The notes below the pieces were generated by a model, which had not been told where the DNA came from, did no database searches, and worked only from the letters and a program-made list of their open reading frames with translations. DNA of 64,000 nucleotides from Bacteroidetes bacterium 47-18 (GTDB lineage Bacteria; Bacteroidota; Bacteroidia; Chitinophagales; Chitinophagaceae): contig MKSF01000021.1 in NCBI GenBank assembly GCA_001897155.1, forward strand, positions 1 to 64,000, in the 5' to 3' direction. The number at the start of each line of letters is the position of its first letter. The stretch's first letter is position 1. Shown piece after piece: positions 37,125-46,301 of the stretch. A program made the position numbers and the translations under genes.

Positions 37125-37182
37125 AACAGCATAACGTATAAATCCGCTGATAATTATCATTTCTTCCATAATGCCAGACAAA

Positions 37183-37212
37183 ACGGCTGCCCTTCGTTAT
37201 GGGGCAGCCGTC
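37183..37212 (-). terminator. Putative terminator of the AhpD-like gene
   Basis: Stem ACGGCTGCCC / GGGCAGCCGT, loop 9 nt, followed on the minus strand by TTTTG. It lies 20 bp past the stop. Confidence 0.65.
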
Positions 37213-37231
37213 GCTATGGTACCGTATATAC

Positions 37232-37813
37232 CTATAATACAGTGCTCAGGGATTTTATAACGGCAGCTATGCGGATCGCGTCATAGATGCGGGCTTCCGT
37301 ACCGCCATGGTTTTTAACGGAGCTTTCGTGGGAGGTCACACACATTTCACAGCCGTTCAGCGCCGATATGGCCAGGCTTACCAGCTCAAAGAACTCTTTG
37401 CCGAGCACCGGGTTCATCATGATGCTCATACGGATGCCGGCGGGGGTATTGTTATAATAGGTGTTCTCAGGCAGCCAGTGACGGAAACGATATAATACAT
37501 TATTGGCACTCATCAGGGATGTACAGGCATGGATCTCTCCTATCTCATCGGCAGTAGCTCCTTCCGTAGCTGCCATCTCCGTAAAGGCCTGCACCAGCAC
37601 CTTATGCTTCTGGTTCACCGCTACCGACAGGGCCAGCAATGCTGTTTCCTTTTTTGAAAAATGAGCGCTTTTCAAAACACCCGAAACGTTCAGTTTCAGG
37701 TCTTTCAGGAAACGGCTTTCGGTCTGTGCTATGGCGTTTAAGGATACGCTCTGATGCTCCTGAGGAATTCCTAATTCTGCGTAGATACCTGCGATGGTCT
37801 CATTCATGATCAT
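37232..37813 (-). CDS. AhpD-like carboxymuconolactone decarboxylase family protein
   Basis: 193 residues; an alternative ATG two codons downstream (37807). Redox motif NGCEMCVTSHESSVKNHG (CxxC plus His), the same as in AhpD, an alkylhydroperoxidase that also reduces AhpC. ahpC is not nearby, so the electron partner is unknown. The preceding 120 residues are helical, as expected for the family. Single gene. Confidence 0.86.
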   Translation of the reverse strand: MIMNETIAGIYAELGIPQEHQSVSLNAIAQTESRFLKDLKLNVSGVLKSAHFSKKETALLALSVAVNQKHKVLVQAFTEMAATEGATADEIGEIHACTSLMSANNVLYRFRHWLPENTYYNNTPAGIRMSIMMNPVLGKEFFELVSLAISALNGCEMCVTSHESSVKNHGGTEARIYDAIRIAAVIKSLSTVL

Positions 37814-37957
37814 ATAATTTTTTAAAGATATGGTTGATATTTACCGATTTGATGCTGCAAAATACGGTCAACTTTCCGGGATTTGCTAATTGAAAAAGAC
37901 TGTCATAATATAAGCAAAATCTATCACAACAAAAATCACCATAACAGGAAATGATAT

Positions 37958-39196
37958 CTATTGATACCTGATAGCCTCAACAATATTGATCTTCCTGATG
38001 ATAAGCGTAGGAACTGCCAGGATCAGCACACTGACCACAAATGTACCAATAATGATACCCGCCACATGCCAGGGGACTATCTTGATGGGAACATATTTCA
38101 TGTAGTAGATGCTTTCATCAATACTTATGATATGGAAATAATATTGCAGCAGGCAAAGGAACAGCCCGAGCAGCACACCGCCCAGGATGCCCTTCAGCAC
38201 GATACGGCTGATATGATATACAAATATCTTGCGGACCTCCCAGTTATTCATCCCGAGCGCCTTCAGGATGCCTATCATATTCACCCGTTCCAGGATAAAG
38301 GTCAGCAGCGCCGTGATCATATTGATAACAGCCACCACTGCCATAATGGTAAGGATGATCCGGGCATTTACATTCTGGAGCTCCAGCCATTGGAATATCT
38401 CCGAATAGATATCGGAAATATAGACAATGGTCTGCGGGATGGACAGGTATTTGAAATATACCTCCTCGGCCACAGGATCGGCGTGTTCATAATCATCGGT
38501 AAGCACCTGGTAGCCGGTTACCTGGCCGTCATTCCAGTTATACAGCCGCTGCAGCAGCTTTATATCGCACAGGATAAAATTATTGTCTATCTCCTCTATA
38601 CCCATATGGTAGGTACCGGCAATGCGCACCTTGCGCACACGCGGCAGGCTTTCCTCCTTATCCAGCACATACAGCAGCACATCGTCTCCTGCCTGCTTAC
38701 CTATCTTATCCAGGATGGCCTGCGACAGTATCACATCGGCCGCATAGGAAGTGTCGTTATAACGGATAGGGTGCCCGCCGTAAGTGATCACGTTGTCCTT
38801 TGAGCCCTTGAAATAGGATGGCCCGACGCCTTTGATCCGCACACCCTCATTGTACAGCTCCGTAGCGATAATGCCCGCCCCCAGCGTATAGGGCTCCACA
38901 TCCAGGATATGCGGCTCCCGCTTCAGGGATGCCACCATGCCGCTGTCAAAAGGGATAGGCTTTGGAGAGATCATAAGATCATTGGTAGCCGTACTCTGGG
39001 AAATATGAAAATGCCCCCAGAATTCAAAGGCCTTGTCCTTGATCGTATCCTTAAATCCCTGTACCACGGCCGCCGCGATGATCATAACGGCCACACTGAT
39101 AACGGTAGCCGCAGTGGAAAGCCGGATGATAAAATTGGAAAATGACGATTTATGATGTCCCGTGATGCGCTTTGCTATATAACTGGAAAGATTCAA
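37958..39196 (-). CDS. FtsX/LolE-type ABC transporter permease
   Basis: 412 residues, one N-terminal TM (SNFIIRLSTAATVISVAVMIIAAA) then a large periplasmic domain (~50-270) and three C-terminal TM segments. The FtsX-like core ALGMNNWEVRKIFVYHISRIVLKGILGG is clear, and the N-terminus (NLSSYIAKRITG) matches lipoprotein-releasing LolC/E members of the phylum. A TATCTTTG box is at 39222-39229. The ATPase partner is not adjacent. Divergent from recN. Confidence 0.87.
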   Translation of the reverse strand: MNLSSYIAKRITGHHKSSFSNFIIRLSTAATVISVAVMIIAAAVVQGFKDTIKDKAFEFWGHFHISQSTATNDLMISPKPIPFDSGMVASLKREPHILDVEPYTLGAGIIATELYNEGVRIKGVGPSYFKGSKDNVITYGGHPIRYNDTSYAADVILSQAILDKIGKQAGDDVLLYVLDKEESLPRVRKVRIAGTYHMGIEEIDNNFILCDIKLLQRLYNWNDGQVTGYQVLTDDYEHADPVAEEVYFKYLSIPQTIVYISDIYSEIFQWLELQNVNARIILTIMAVVAVINMITALLTFILERVNMIGILKALGMNNWEVRKIFVYHISRIVLKGILGGVLLGLFLCLLQYYFHIISIDESIYYMKYVPIKIVPWHVAGIIIGTFVVSVLILAVPTLIIRKINIVEAIRYQ

Positions 39197-39221
39197 GGCT
39201 GCCTGTTTTAATCAATGTCAC

Positions 39222-39229
39222 CAAAGATA
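39222..39229 (-). promoter_or_regulatory. Putative -7 box of the FtsX-type permease gene
   Basis: TATCTTTG on the minus strand, 25 bp upstream of the ATG at 39196. Confidence 0.4.
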
Positions 39230-39377
39230 CTAATTGTTCAAATCCGCTGATATAAACACAAAAAATATTTAAGGACACCGGCATACCCGCGCCGGGTGAC
39301 AGGCGCAGGGAACGGCAGCGCCGGTAATATTTAAAATATTCTTATCAGGCGCGTGCATTTCAGAATGAAACATCTTT

Positions 39378-39385
39378 TAAATTTG
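39378..39385 (+). promoter_or_regulatory. Putative -7 box of recN operon
   Basis: TAAATTTG, 8 bp before the recN ATG (39394), preceding AGGAG. No clear -33 element. Confidence 0.45.
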
Positions 39386-39393
39386 CAGGAGCT

Positions 39394-41052
39394 ATGCTTG
39401 AGAAAATCTATATAAAGAACTACGTGATCATAAAGGAGCTCTGCATTCCTTTTGAACCGAACTTCAACGTGATAACCGGCGAAACAGGCGCGGGAAAGTC
39501 GATCATACTGGGCGCGCTCTCACTGATACTGGGTGAGCGTGCCGACAGCCAGGTGATCCTCAACCCGGAAGAAAAATGCATCATAGAGGGCCATTTCAAT
39601 ATTTCAGGCAACCATACCTGCCGGGAGATCTTAAGGCAGCACGACCTGGATGTCGAAACTCATACCATCATCAGGCGGGAGATCAACGCACAGGGAAAAA
39701 GCAGGGCATTCATCAATGACAGCCCCGTAAACCTGGGCCTGCTGAATGAATTCACCTCCCAACTGGTCGATCTGCACCGCCAATTCGATAATCTCGCGGT
39801 AAAAGATCATTTATTCGCTTTCCAGATCATAGACGCCCTTGCAGGCAACCAGGATCTGCTCCATACCTACCAGCAGCAATACCGTGAGCACCAGCGGCTG
39901 CAAAAGCAGCTGCAGGAGCTGACCGGCAACAGGCAGGCTTTCCGGCAGGAGCTGGACTATAAGCAATTCCTGCTGCAGGAGCTGGAAGACTTTGCTATCA
40001 GGGACAACGAGCTGGAGCAGCTGGCCGACGAAGCACGTTCCCTGGAACATGCGGATGAAATCCGGCAAAATATCAACAGCGTCCTTTATATGCTGGAGGA
40101 GGACGAAAATGCTGTCAACCACCAGGTCAGGAAAATGCTGCAGGTATTACAGCAGACATCCAGGATCTACCCGGGCGTTACAGCTTCCCATGACCGGCTG
40201 GACAGTGCCTGGATAGAGCTGAAGGACATCAGGGAAGAGCTGGAAAAAAGCCTGGAAGGCATTGATACGGACCCGCAGCAGCTGGCCGTCATACAGGAAC
40301 GCCTTGATACCGGGTATAAATTATTAAAGAAACACGGCGTAAGAGACAGCGCGGAACTGATCGCCGTTCAGCAGCAACTGCAGTCAGATGTGCAGAAAGT
40401 GCTGCACATAGACGAAGACATCCTGAACCTCGAAGAAAAAGTGGCCGGCCTGGCAGCCAGCCTGAACGAACAGGCGCAGCAACTGCACCGGCAGCGTAAT
40501 AGCGCCATAGCGCCGTTCGAGGCTAAGGTCAATGAATATATTCACTTAATGGGTATGGTCAATGCCGATTTCAGGGTGGACCTCCAGCCCGCGCAGCAAC
40601 CGGACCATCTCGGCAAAAGCGCTATCACATTCATGCTGGACAGCAATAAAAGCGGCCGTTACGCCACTGTTCAGCGTGCTGCTTCCGGTGGCGAGCTGAG
40701 CAGGATCATGCTGGCTGTAAAGACCATCACAGCCCGGGCCATAGAGCTGCCGACCCTCATTTTTGACGAAGTGGATACGGGCATCTCCGGGGAAGCGGCC
40801 AAGCAGGTGGGCACGCTGATGAAGGAGCTGGGCGCCTGTCACCAGATCATCTGCATCACGCACCAGCCGCAGGTAGCCGCCAAAGCCCACCAGCACTACT
40901 TTGTATATAAGCAGGAAGATGAGCAGCAGCGCATCTCCACCTCCATAAGACGCCTGGACGAATCTGAAAGGGTCACTGCCATCGCGCAGATGATCGGCGG
41001 CAACCAACTGACGGATGCCGCGTTGAATAACGCTAAAGAATTGATGCGCTGA
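39394..41052 (+). CDS. recN: DNA repair protein RecN
   Basis: SMC-like ATPase acting at double-strand breaks. 552 residues. Walker A GETGAGKSIILGALSLILG near 29-47, long coiled coil (about 150-370) interrupted by an Asn/Gln-rich hinge, ABC signature RAASGGELSRIMLAVK near 428, Walker B TLIFDEVDTGISG near 452-464. It overlaps folC by one base (TGATG), so translation is coupled. Confidence 0.97.
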   Translation: MLEKIYIKNYVIIKELCIPFEPNFNVITGETGAGKSIILGALSLILGERADSQVILNPEEKCIIEGHFNISGNHTCREILRQHDLDVETHTIIRREINAQGKSRAFINDSPVNLGLLNEFTSQLVDLHRQFDNLAVKDHLFAFQIIDALAGNQDLLHTYQQQYREHQRLQKQLQELTGNRQAFRQELDYKQFLLQELEDFAIRDNELEQLADEARSLEHADEIRQNINSVLYMLEEDENAVNHQVRKMLQVLQQTSRIYPGVTASHDRLDSAWIELKDIREELEKSLEGIDTDPQQLAVIQERLDTGYKLLKKHGVRDSAELIAVQQQLQSDVQKVLHIDEDILNLEEKVAGLAASLNEQAQQLHRQRNSAIAPFEAKVNEYIHLMGMVNADFRVDLQPAQQPDHLGKSAITFMLDSNKSGRYATVQRAASGGELSRIMLAVKTITARAIELPTLIFDEVDTGISGEAAKQVGTLMKELGACHQIICITHQPQVAAKAHQHYFVYKQEDEQQRISTSIRRLDESERVTAIAQMIGGNQLTDAALNNAKELMR

Positions 41053-42380
41053 TGAACAGGTTTAATACTTACGAAGAAGGATTGGATTTCCTGTTCGGGC
41101 AGCTCCCTGTATTTTCCAGGATCGGGCAGGATGCCATCAGGCCGGGACTGGACAATATAAAGATATTATGCGACCACCTGGGCAATCCGCAGCACCGATT
41201 TAGATCGATCCACATAGCCGGGTCTAACGGGAAAGGCAGCACCAGCCATATCCTCGCGGCGACCCTGCAGGCATGCGGCTATAAGACAGGCCTTTATACC
41301 TCCCCCCACCTTACAGATATCAGGGAACGCTTCAGGATCAACGGGCAACTGATAGATAAACAGTATGTCCTGGACTTCCTCAACAGCCATATTGACTGCA
41401 TTGAAGCCGTTAAGCCTTCCTATTTTGAGCTGAACGTAGCAATGGCCTTTGATTTCTTTGCCCGGGAAGCAGTCGATTTCGCGGTCATAGAGACCGGCCT
41501 GGGGGGCAGGCTGGACAGTACCAATATCATCCATCCCGTCCTGTCCGTCATCACCAATATCAGCCTGGAGCATACCGCCCTCCTGGGCGATACCCTGCAA
41601 AAGATCGCTTTTGAAAAAGCCGGCATCATCAAGCCCGGGGTGCCGGTGGTAATAGGTGAGACCCACGAAGCAACCGAACAGGCGTTTTTCCTGCAGGCAC
41701 ACCACAATAACAGCAGCATCACTTTCGCGGATGCCAGGTGGGATATGGTCAAAACAGGAGAAGACAGCGCCTTCCAGTACTTTAAGCTGGTGGATAAAGG
41801 AGCGCTTCAACTATATGATGCGCATACCGACCTGAAAGGGAGCTACCAGGCACGGAATATCGTAACCGCCGCCGCCGCCGTACAGGTACTGCACGAATCC
41901 TTCCCGGATATCACCATAGCGGCGTTGATCCGCGCACTGCCTGCTGTTAAAGCGGCAACAGGGCTCAGGGGCAGGTGGGAGAAAATATCAGAGCGTCCCG
42001 AGATCATCATAGACGTTGCGCACAACCCGGCAGGTATGGAATTTCTGCAGGCCAATGTAGGCAATACCTCAGGAAAGACCCTGCACTTCATTATCGGCTT
42101 TGCCGATGACAAGGATGTGGGCGCTGTTTTGCCATATTTTCCTAAATTAGCAAAATATTACTTTACACAGGCATCCGTACCGCGTGCCATGCCCGCATCG
42201 GTCCTGGCGCAAAAGGCAGCGGGCATACTGTCAGGCAACGCTTATACCACGGTAGGCGCGGCTATTGCAGCCTGCCTGGAGCAGGCCGGCGCTGAAGATA
42301 CCATTATTATCACAGGCAGCTTCTTCATTGTAGCGGATGCCCTGAATTATTTGCATACAACACCACAAAATGAGATATAA
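41052..42380 (+). CDS. folC: Folylpolyglutamate / dihydrofolate synthase
   Basis: Adds glutamate to folates and dihydropteroate. 442 residues. ATP loop HIAGSNGKGSTSHILA near 52-67, folate loop TGLYTSPHLTDIRERFRI, ETGLGGRLDSTNI near 155, and DVAHNPAGMEFL near 320 are diagnostic. Middle gene of recN-folC-M28; overlaps recN by 1 nt and the next gene by 11 nt. The third folate gene in the window but not close to folD and thyA. Confidence 0.96.
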   Translation: MNRFNTYEEGLDFLFGQLPVFSRIGQDAIRPGLDNIKILCDHLGNPQHRFRSIHIAGSNGKGSTSHILAATLQACGYKTGLYTSPHLTDIRERFRINGQLIDKQYVLDFLNSHIDCIEAVKPSYFELNVAMAFDFFAREAVDFAVIETGLGGRLDSTNIIHPVLSVITNISLEHTALLGDTLQKIAFEKAGIIKPGVPVVIGETHEATEQAFFLQAHHNNSSITFADARWDMVKTGEDSAFQYFKLVDKGALQLYDAHTDLKGSYQARNIVTAAAAVQVLHESFPDITIAALIRALPAVKAATGLRGRWEKISERPEIIIDVAHNPAGMEFLQANVGNTSGKTLHFIIGFADDKDVGAVLPYFPKLAKYYFTQASVPRAMPASVLAQKAAGILSGNAYTTVGAAIAACLEQAGAEDTIIITGSFFIVADALNYLHTTPQNEI

Positions 42381-43371
42381 CAGACTTTTCGCTTTTACGT
42401 TTTTAGGGCTAAGCACCTTCATATCCTGCGGAGGCAGCAGCAACACCTCTGCTCCCGCCGCTACTACCGCTCCTCCGGATGCGCAACAGGCAACTGCCGT
42501 AGCTGTCCCGGACTTCAATGCGGACAATGCCTTTATCCTTATCGAAAAGCAGCTTGCCTTCGGTCCGCGGGTGCCTAATACGGCAGGCCAGGCCCAATGC
42601 GCCGATTGGCTGCACGAGCAGCTCAGGTCCTTTACAGACACCGTGTATCGCCAGGAGACCACACTTACGGCCGGAGATAACAAGACCAGGCTGAAGTGTA
42701 TCAACCTGGTCGGCAGCATCAATCCCGGCGCCACACGCCGTATCCTGCTGCTGGCCCACTGGGACACCAGGCCCTGGGCAGACCAGGATACCAAAGATGT
42801 GAATAAGCCCATACCGGGTGCGGATGACGGCGGCAGCGGTACAGCCGTGCTGCTGGAAATAGCCAGGACCATCAGGCAAACGCCCCTGCCCAACGATATC
42901 GGCATAGACATCCTGCTGGCAGACGTGGAAGATTACGGCAGGTCTGAGTGGGGAGAAAACTCCTATGCCCTGGGTACCCAGTACTGGGCAAGGAACCCGC
43001 ATGTGCCGGGTTATACCGCTATGCATGGCATCCTGCTGGATATGGTGGGCGGCAGGAACGCGCTGTTCCGCCAGGAAGGCTTTTCGCGTGAATTCGCTCC
43101 CAAAGTGGTGCAGGATGTATGGACCGCTGCTTACAGGGCCGGCTACAGCTCCTTTTTCCTGAACGAGGCCGGCGGGTACATACAGGACGACCATGTGCCT
43201 GTCAACAGGATCATCAAGATCCCGACCATAGATATCATCAACCTTCCCCCGGGCAGCAATACCGGCTTTGTCAGCCACTGGCATACCCATGAAGATGATA
43301 TAAAGAATATCGACAAGGCTACCCTGAAAGCGGTGGGACAGACCTTACTCCACTACTTATACAACTTTTAA
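42370..43371 (+). CDS. M28 family lipoprotein, probable glutaminyl-peptide cyclase
   Basis: 333 residues. Lipoprotein signal MRYNRLFAFTFLGLSTFISC (Cys 20), with a Ser/Ala/Thr/Pro-rich linker. Zinc residues: LLAHWDTRPWAD near 131 (His, Asp), PGADDGGSGTAVLLEIA near 151, DVEDYG near 185, and FVSHWHTHEDD near 300. This is the pattern of bacterial type II glutaminyl cyclases that resemble animal QC, which cyclise N-terminal Gln to pyroglutamate. In Bacteroidota such an enzyme acts on secreted proteins after signal peptidase. It could instead be an aminopeptidase. Starts inside folC (11-nt overlap). Confidence 0.8.
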   Translation: MRYNRLFAFTFLGLSTFISCGGSSNTSAPAATTAPPDAQQATAVAVPDFNADNAFILIEKQLAFGPRVPNTAGQAQCADWLHEQLRSFTDTVYRQETTLTAGDNKTRLKCINLVGSINPGATRRILLLAHWDTRPWADQDTKDVNKPIPGADDGGSGTAVLLEIARTIRQTPLPNDIGIDILLADVEDYGRSEWGENSYALGTQYWARNPHVPGYTAMHGILLDMVGGRNALFRQEGFSREFAPKVVQDVWTAAYRAGYSSFFLNEAGGYIQDDHVPVNRIIKIPTIDIINLPPGSNTGFVSHWHTHEDDIKNIDKATLKAVGQTLLHYLYNF

Positions 43372-43375
43372 TTAT

Positions 43376-43421
43376 CCGAAAGGCAGACTGCAAGTAGCTA
43401 TGCGGCCTGCCTTTCGGTTTT
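43376..43421 (+). terminator. Intrinsic terminator of the recN-folC-M28 operon
   Basis: Stem CCGAAAGGCAG / CTGCCTTTCGG followed by TTTTAC, just after the M28 stop codon. Confidence 0.75.
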
Positions 43422-43440
43422 ACATTAGCCCTTATCAGGA

Positions 43441-43989
43441 ATGAACGCCATTATTCATCTGGCCACAGGTTTTGGTATCGCACTTACTATTATTGATGCA
43501 CAGTCTCCCAAAGCCTGCACCTTACATACCACAGGACTGGCAGTTGCAGGCTTTGCAGCAGGGATAATTGTACATGCGCTGCTGGATTATGCGCCACATT
43601 GTTACCCTGTCAACTCCAGGGTGGATTTCATTTCCAGTCTTATACTATTGGGCGTCCTTATCGTAACGGCACGAAAACAATACAGGTTGCTGCTTTGCTG
43701 CTGTCTCACCGGGTCTGTTCTCCCGGACATAGTAGACCTACTCCCAGCCATTGTGAACAAACAGTTAGGCTGGCACCTGCCCGTCAGCCGGACACCATTA
43801 TTCCCCTGGCATCAGCAAATATATTCCGGTTCTGTTTATTCCGGTGATTGCGGCGTTTCAAATCTCAACACAGGGATGGTGCTGGCAGCTGTTACAGGGA
43901 TAGTGTTGTTAAAAAGAAAGGGACTCCGGGCTATTTTCAGCCTGAAAATATCAACAATATATAAAAAGCCACGGGCGGGCAGAAAATAG
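43441..43989 (+). CDS. Membrane-bound YdjM/DUF457-like hydrolase
   Basis: 182 residues, several TM segments. Conserved-looking metal-binding positions: IHLATGF near 5, HALLDYAPH near 46-54, GSVLPDIVDLLP near 92-103 and PWHQQIYSG near 121-129. The alternation of His and Asp near membrane ends is that of the inner-membrane LexA-binding/YdjM metal-dependent hydrolase family. The match is moderate, and a run of Cys residues (LLLCCCLTG) is unusual. Activity unknown. Confidence 0.55.
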   Translation: MNAIIHLATGFGIALTIIDAQSPKACTLHTTGLAVAGFAAGIIVHALLDYAPHCYPVNSRVDFISSLILLGVLIVTARKQYRLLLCCCLTGSVLPDIVDLLPAIVNKQLGWHLPVSRTPLFPWHQQIYSGSVYSGDCGVSNLNTGMVLAAVTGIVLLKRKGLRAIFSLKISTIYKKPRAGRK

Positions 43990-44043
43990 TCTAAATATTA
44001 TTATTTTTGATCATAATTATTAATATTCCAAATACTTCACCGT

Positions 44044-44424
44044 ATGCGAAAAGCCGTTATTTATATCATCGCGATCGTAGTGCTTGTTCTCACAGGCGTC
44101 ATATACTACAAGTATTATTTTGTTTTTGGCAAAGGTGTGAAATCGGGCTACCTGAATTACGTGGTAGAGAAGGGATATATTTTTAAAACCTATGAGGGCA
44201 AGCTGATACAGGAAGGCTTTAACAGGGGGCAGACAGGCGCCGGGTTCCAGAGCAATGAATTTGAGTTCTCCATTGCCAATGAATCCGTTTTCAACCAGCT
44301 GCAGCTCAACAGCGGTAAATTCTTCGATCTTCATTACGTGGAATACCACGGCAAGCTGCCCTGGCGCGGCAATACGGTCTATGTAGTGGATTCCGTGATC
44401 AACATAAAAGAGAAGGAGCGTTAA
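44044..44424 (+). CDS. Small membrane-anchored protein of unknown function
   Basis: 126 residues. One N-terminal TM (AVIYIIAIVVLVLTGVIYY), then a globular domain with GYLNYVVEKGYIFKTYEGKL and DLHYVEYHGKLPWRGNTVYVV. Homologues in the phylum have been mis-annotated as 6-phosphogluconate dehydrogenase (from memory), but there is no dinucleotide fold. Probably periplasmic face of the inner membrane. Function unknown. Confidence 0.7.
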   Translation: MRKAVIYIIAIVVLVLTGVIYYKYYFVFGKGVKSGYLNYVVEKGYIFKTYEGKLIQEGFNRGQTGAGFQSNEFEFSIANESVFNQLQLNSGKFFDLHYVEYHGKLPWRGNTVYVVDSVINIKEKER

Positions 44425-44572
44425 GCTGCGGGAGCACCGGAAGGCTGCACATCCGTGCTACATCCGCCGCCGGCCCCCACAGGAGCGGCCACGGCTGTCT
44501 GTTATCATTCCCTTAAAAACTATTATCTAAATATAAGCTATTTTTGCTCCTGACATCATTATCCATTTCTGA

Positions 44573-45109
44573 ATGAAGCATATCATTGTATTCGGAGGGA
44601 GCCTGAGCAGCACATCCATTAATAAGAAGCTCGCGGTATATGCGGCGGAGCAACTGGACCAGGTGACCCTGCATATACTGGACCTTAATGAATACAGCGT
44701 GCCGGTTTTCAATACAGACCTTGAAAAAGAGAGCGGGATTCCGCCTGCCATTATAAAATTCATCAGCCTGTTCCAGCAGGCCGATGCTGTGATCTGCAGC
44801 ACTTCGGAACATAATGCCAATATCACTGCGGGCCTTAAGAGCATCCTGGACTGGGCCTCCCGTGAAGAGCTCCGTTTCTTCAACGACCTGCCTATGCTGC
44901 TGTTAAGCACCTCCCCGGGGGGATATGGCGGCCAGAATGCCCGGAAAGCGGCAGAGCTGATGTTCCCTAAGTTTGGCGCCCGTATCGTCAGCACCTTTTC
45001 GCTGCCCCGCTTCTACGATAATTTCAGTGACCATACAATAGTGAACGAGCAGTATCACCGGGAGTTCCTGGCCGCCCTTACGGCTTTCAGGCAGGCAGCC
45101 GGCCTGTAA
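44573..45109 (+). CDS. NADPH-dependent FMN reductase
   Basis: 178 residues, flavodoxin-like fold. Phosphate loop FGGSLSSTSINKKLA (residues 6-20) binds FMN; DAVICSTSEHNANITAGLKSILDW (near 64) and LLLSTSPGGYGGQNAR (near 103) are the family's conserved blocks. Reduces FMN or azo/quinone compounds with NAD(P)H. Located 39 bp upstream of the zinc alcohol dehydrogenase on the same strand. Confidence 0.86.
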   Translation: MKHIIVFGGSLSSTSINKKLAVYAAEQLDQVTLHILDLNEYSVPVFNTDLEKESGIPPAIIKFISLFQQADAVICSTSEHNANITAGLKSILDWASREELRFFNDLPMLLLSTSPGGYGGQNARKAAELMFPKFGARIVSTFSLPRFYDNFSDHTIVNEQYHREFLAALTAFRQAAGL

Positions 45110-45148
45110 GCCCGGTCATTTTAAACAACTTCAAAATACCAGTATCAT

Positions 45149-46192
45149 ATGTATCCCGTTAAAGCCTACGCAGCAGCAAGCTCATCCTCAGACCTCGCCC
45201 CCTATTCCTTTGAAAGGCGGGACCTCCTGGCAGATGACATCCTTATAGACATTTTATATTGCGGGATCTGTCACAGCGACATCCACGTTGTCCATAACGA
45301 CTGGGGCGGCGCGCAGTACCCGGTAGTGCCGGGCCACGAGATCATCGGCAAGGTGAAGGCCGTAGGCAGCGGCGTCACGAAGTTCCAGCCCGGCGATACC
45401 GTAGGCGTGGGCTGCCTGGTAGATTCCTGCCAGGATTGCGACAGTTGTCATTCCGGTTATGAGCAATATTGCTCGAACGGCAATACCGGCACCTACAATG
45501 CCCCGGACAAGATATCCGGCGGGTATACCAAAGGCGGGTATTCCGACAAGATCGTGGTAAAGGAGAGCTTTGTGCTCCGCATTCCCGACAACCTGGATCT
45601 CCGGGCGGCTGCTCCCCTGCTCTGCGCCGGGATCACCACCTGGTCGCCCTTAAAGCACTGGAATGTAAAGCGGGGAGACAAGGTAGGCATTATCGGGCTG
45701 GGTGGCCTGGGGCATATGGCTGTAAAATTCGCTCATGCCATGGGGGCGGAAGTTACCATGATCACCACCTCCCCGGAAAAGGGAGCAGATGCCAGGAAGC
45801 TGGGAGCAGATAAGATATTATTGTCCAACGACCCCGTAGCGATGAAGCAGCACAGCCACAGCTTTGACTTCCTGCTGAATACCATACCGGTGGGGCACGA
45901 TCCCAATCCTTATATCATGCTGCTCAAACGTGATGCCACCATGGTATTTGTAGGAGCCCTGGAGCCGCTCAGGGACCTGAACAGCCGGCTGCTGATAGGC
46001 AAAAGGAAGAATGTGGCGGGCAGCCTTATCGGCGGTATCCGGGAAACCCAGGAAATGCTTGATTTCTGCGGGCAGCATAACATTGTATCCGATGTGGAAG
46101 TAATAGCCATGCAGGATGTCAATAAAGCGTATGAAAGAGTGATGAAAGCCGATGTCAAATACCGTTTTGTGATTGACATGAGCACTCTTTGA
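45149..46192 (+). CDS. Zinc-dependent NAD(P) alcohol dehydrogenase, cinnamyl alcohol/YahK type
   Basis: 347 residues, medium-chain dehydrogenase. Catalytic zinc ligands in CGICHSDIH near 38-46 and GHEIIG near 65; structural zinc set CQDCDSCHSGYEQYC near 92-108; cofactor loop IGLGGLGHMAVKFA near 180. VHNDWGGAQYPVVPGHE is the pattern of YahK/CAD-type aldehyde reductases. Substrate probably aldehydes. May share a transcript with the FMN reductase upstream. Confidence 0.9.
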   Translation: MYPVKAYAAASSSSDLAPYSFERRDLLADDILIDILYCGICHSDIHVVHNDWGGAQYPVVPGHEIIGKVKAVGSGVTKFQPGDTVGVGCLVDSCQDCDSCHSGYEQYCSNGNTGTYNAPDKISGGYTKGGYSDKIVVKESFVLRIPDNLDLRAAAPLLCAGITTWSPLKHWNVKRGDKVGIIGLGGLGHMAVKFAHAMGAEVTMITTSPEKGADARKLGADKILLSNDPVAMKQHSHSFDFLLNTIPVGHDPNPYIMLLKRDATMVFVGALEPLRDLNSRLLIGKRKNVAGSLIGGIRETQEMLDFCGQHNIVSDVEVIAMQDVNKAYERVMKADVKYRFVIDMSTL

Positions 46193-46238
46193 CCTTACAG
46201 GTGTTAATGCCCGTGCTGCCTGCAATACAGCGGGGATG

Positions 46239-46268
46239 TTCGGGAGTTAATATATATTCCTAACTTTG
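46239..46268 (+). promoter_or_regulatory. Promoter of the TPR gene
   Basis: TTCG at 46239-46242, 18-bp spacer, TAACTTTG at 46261-46268. The box covers a possible TTG start at 46266, which argues for the ATG at 46302 as the true start. Confidence 0.5.
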
Positions 46269-46301
46269 ACGAAGAAAATACAAGGAGTTAAAAAACTGCA
46301 G

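Noticed and set aside
37099-37132. Longer N-terminus of the PLP decarboxylase
   Set aside because: A -7 box (37117-37124) lies between the two ATGs, so the shorter start at 37099 is preferred.
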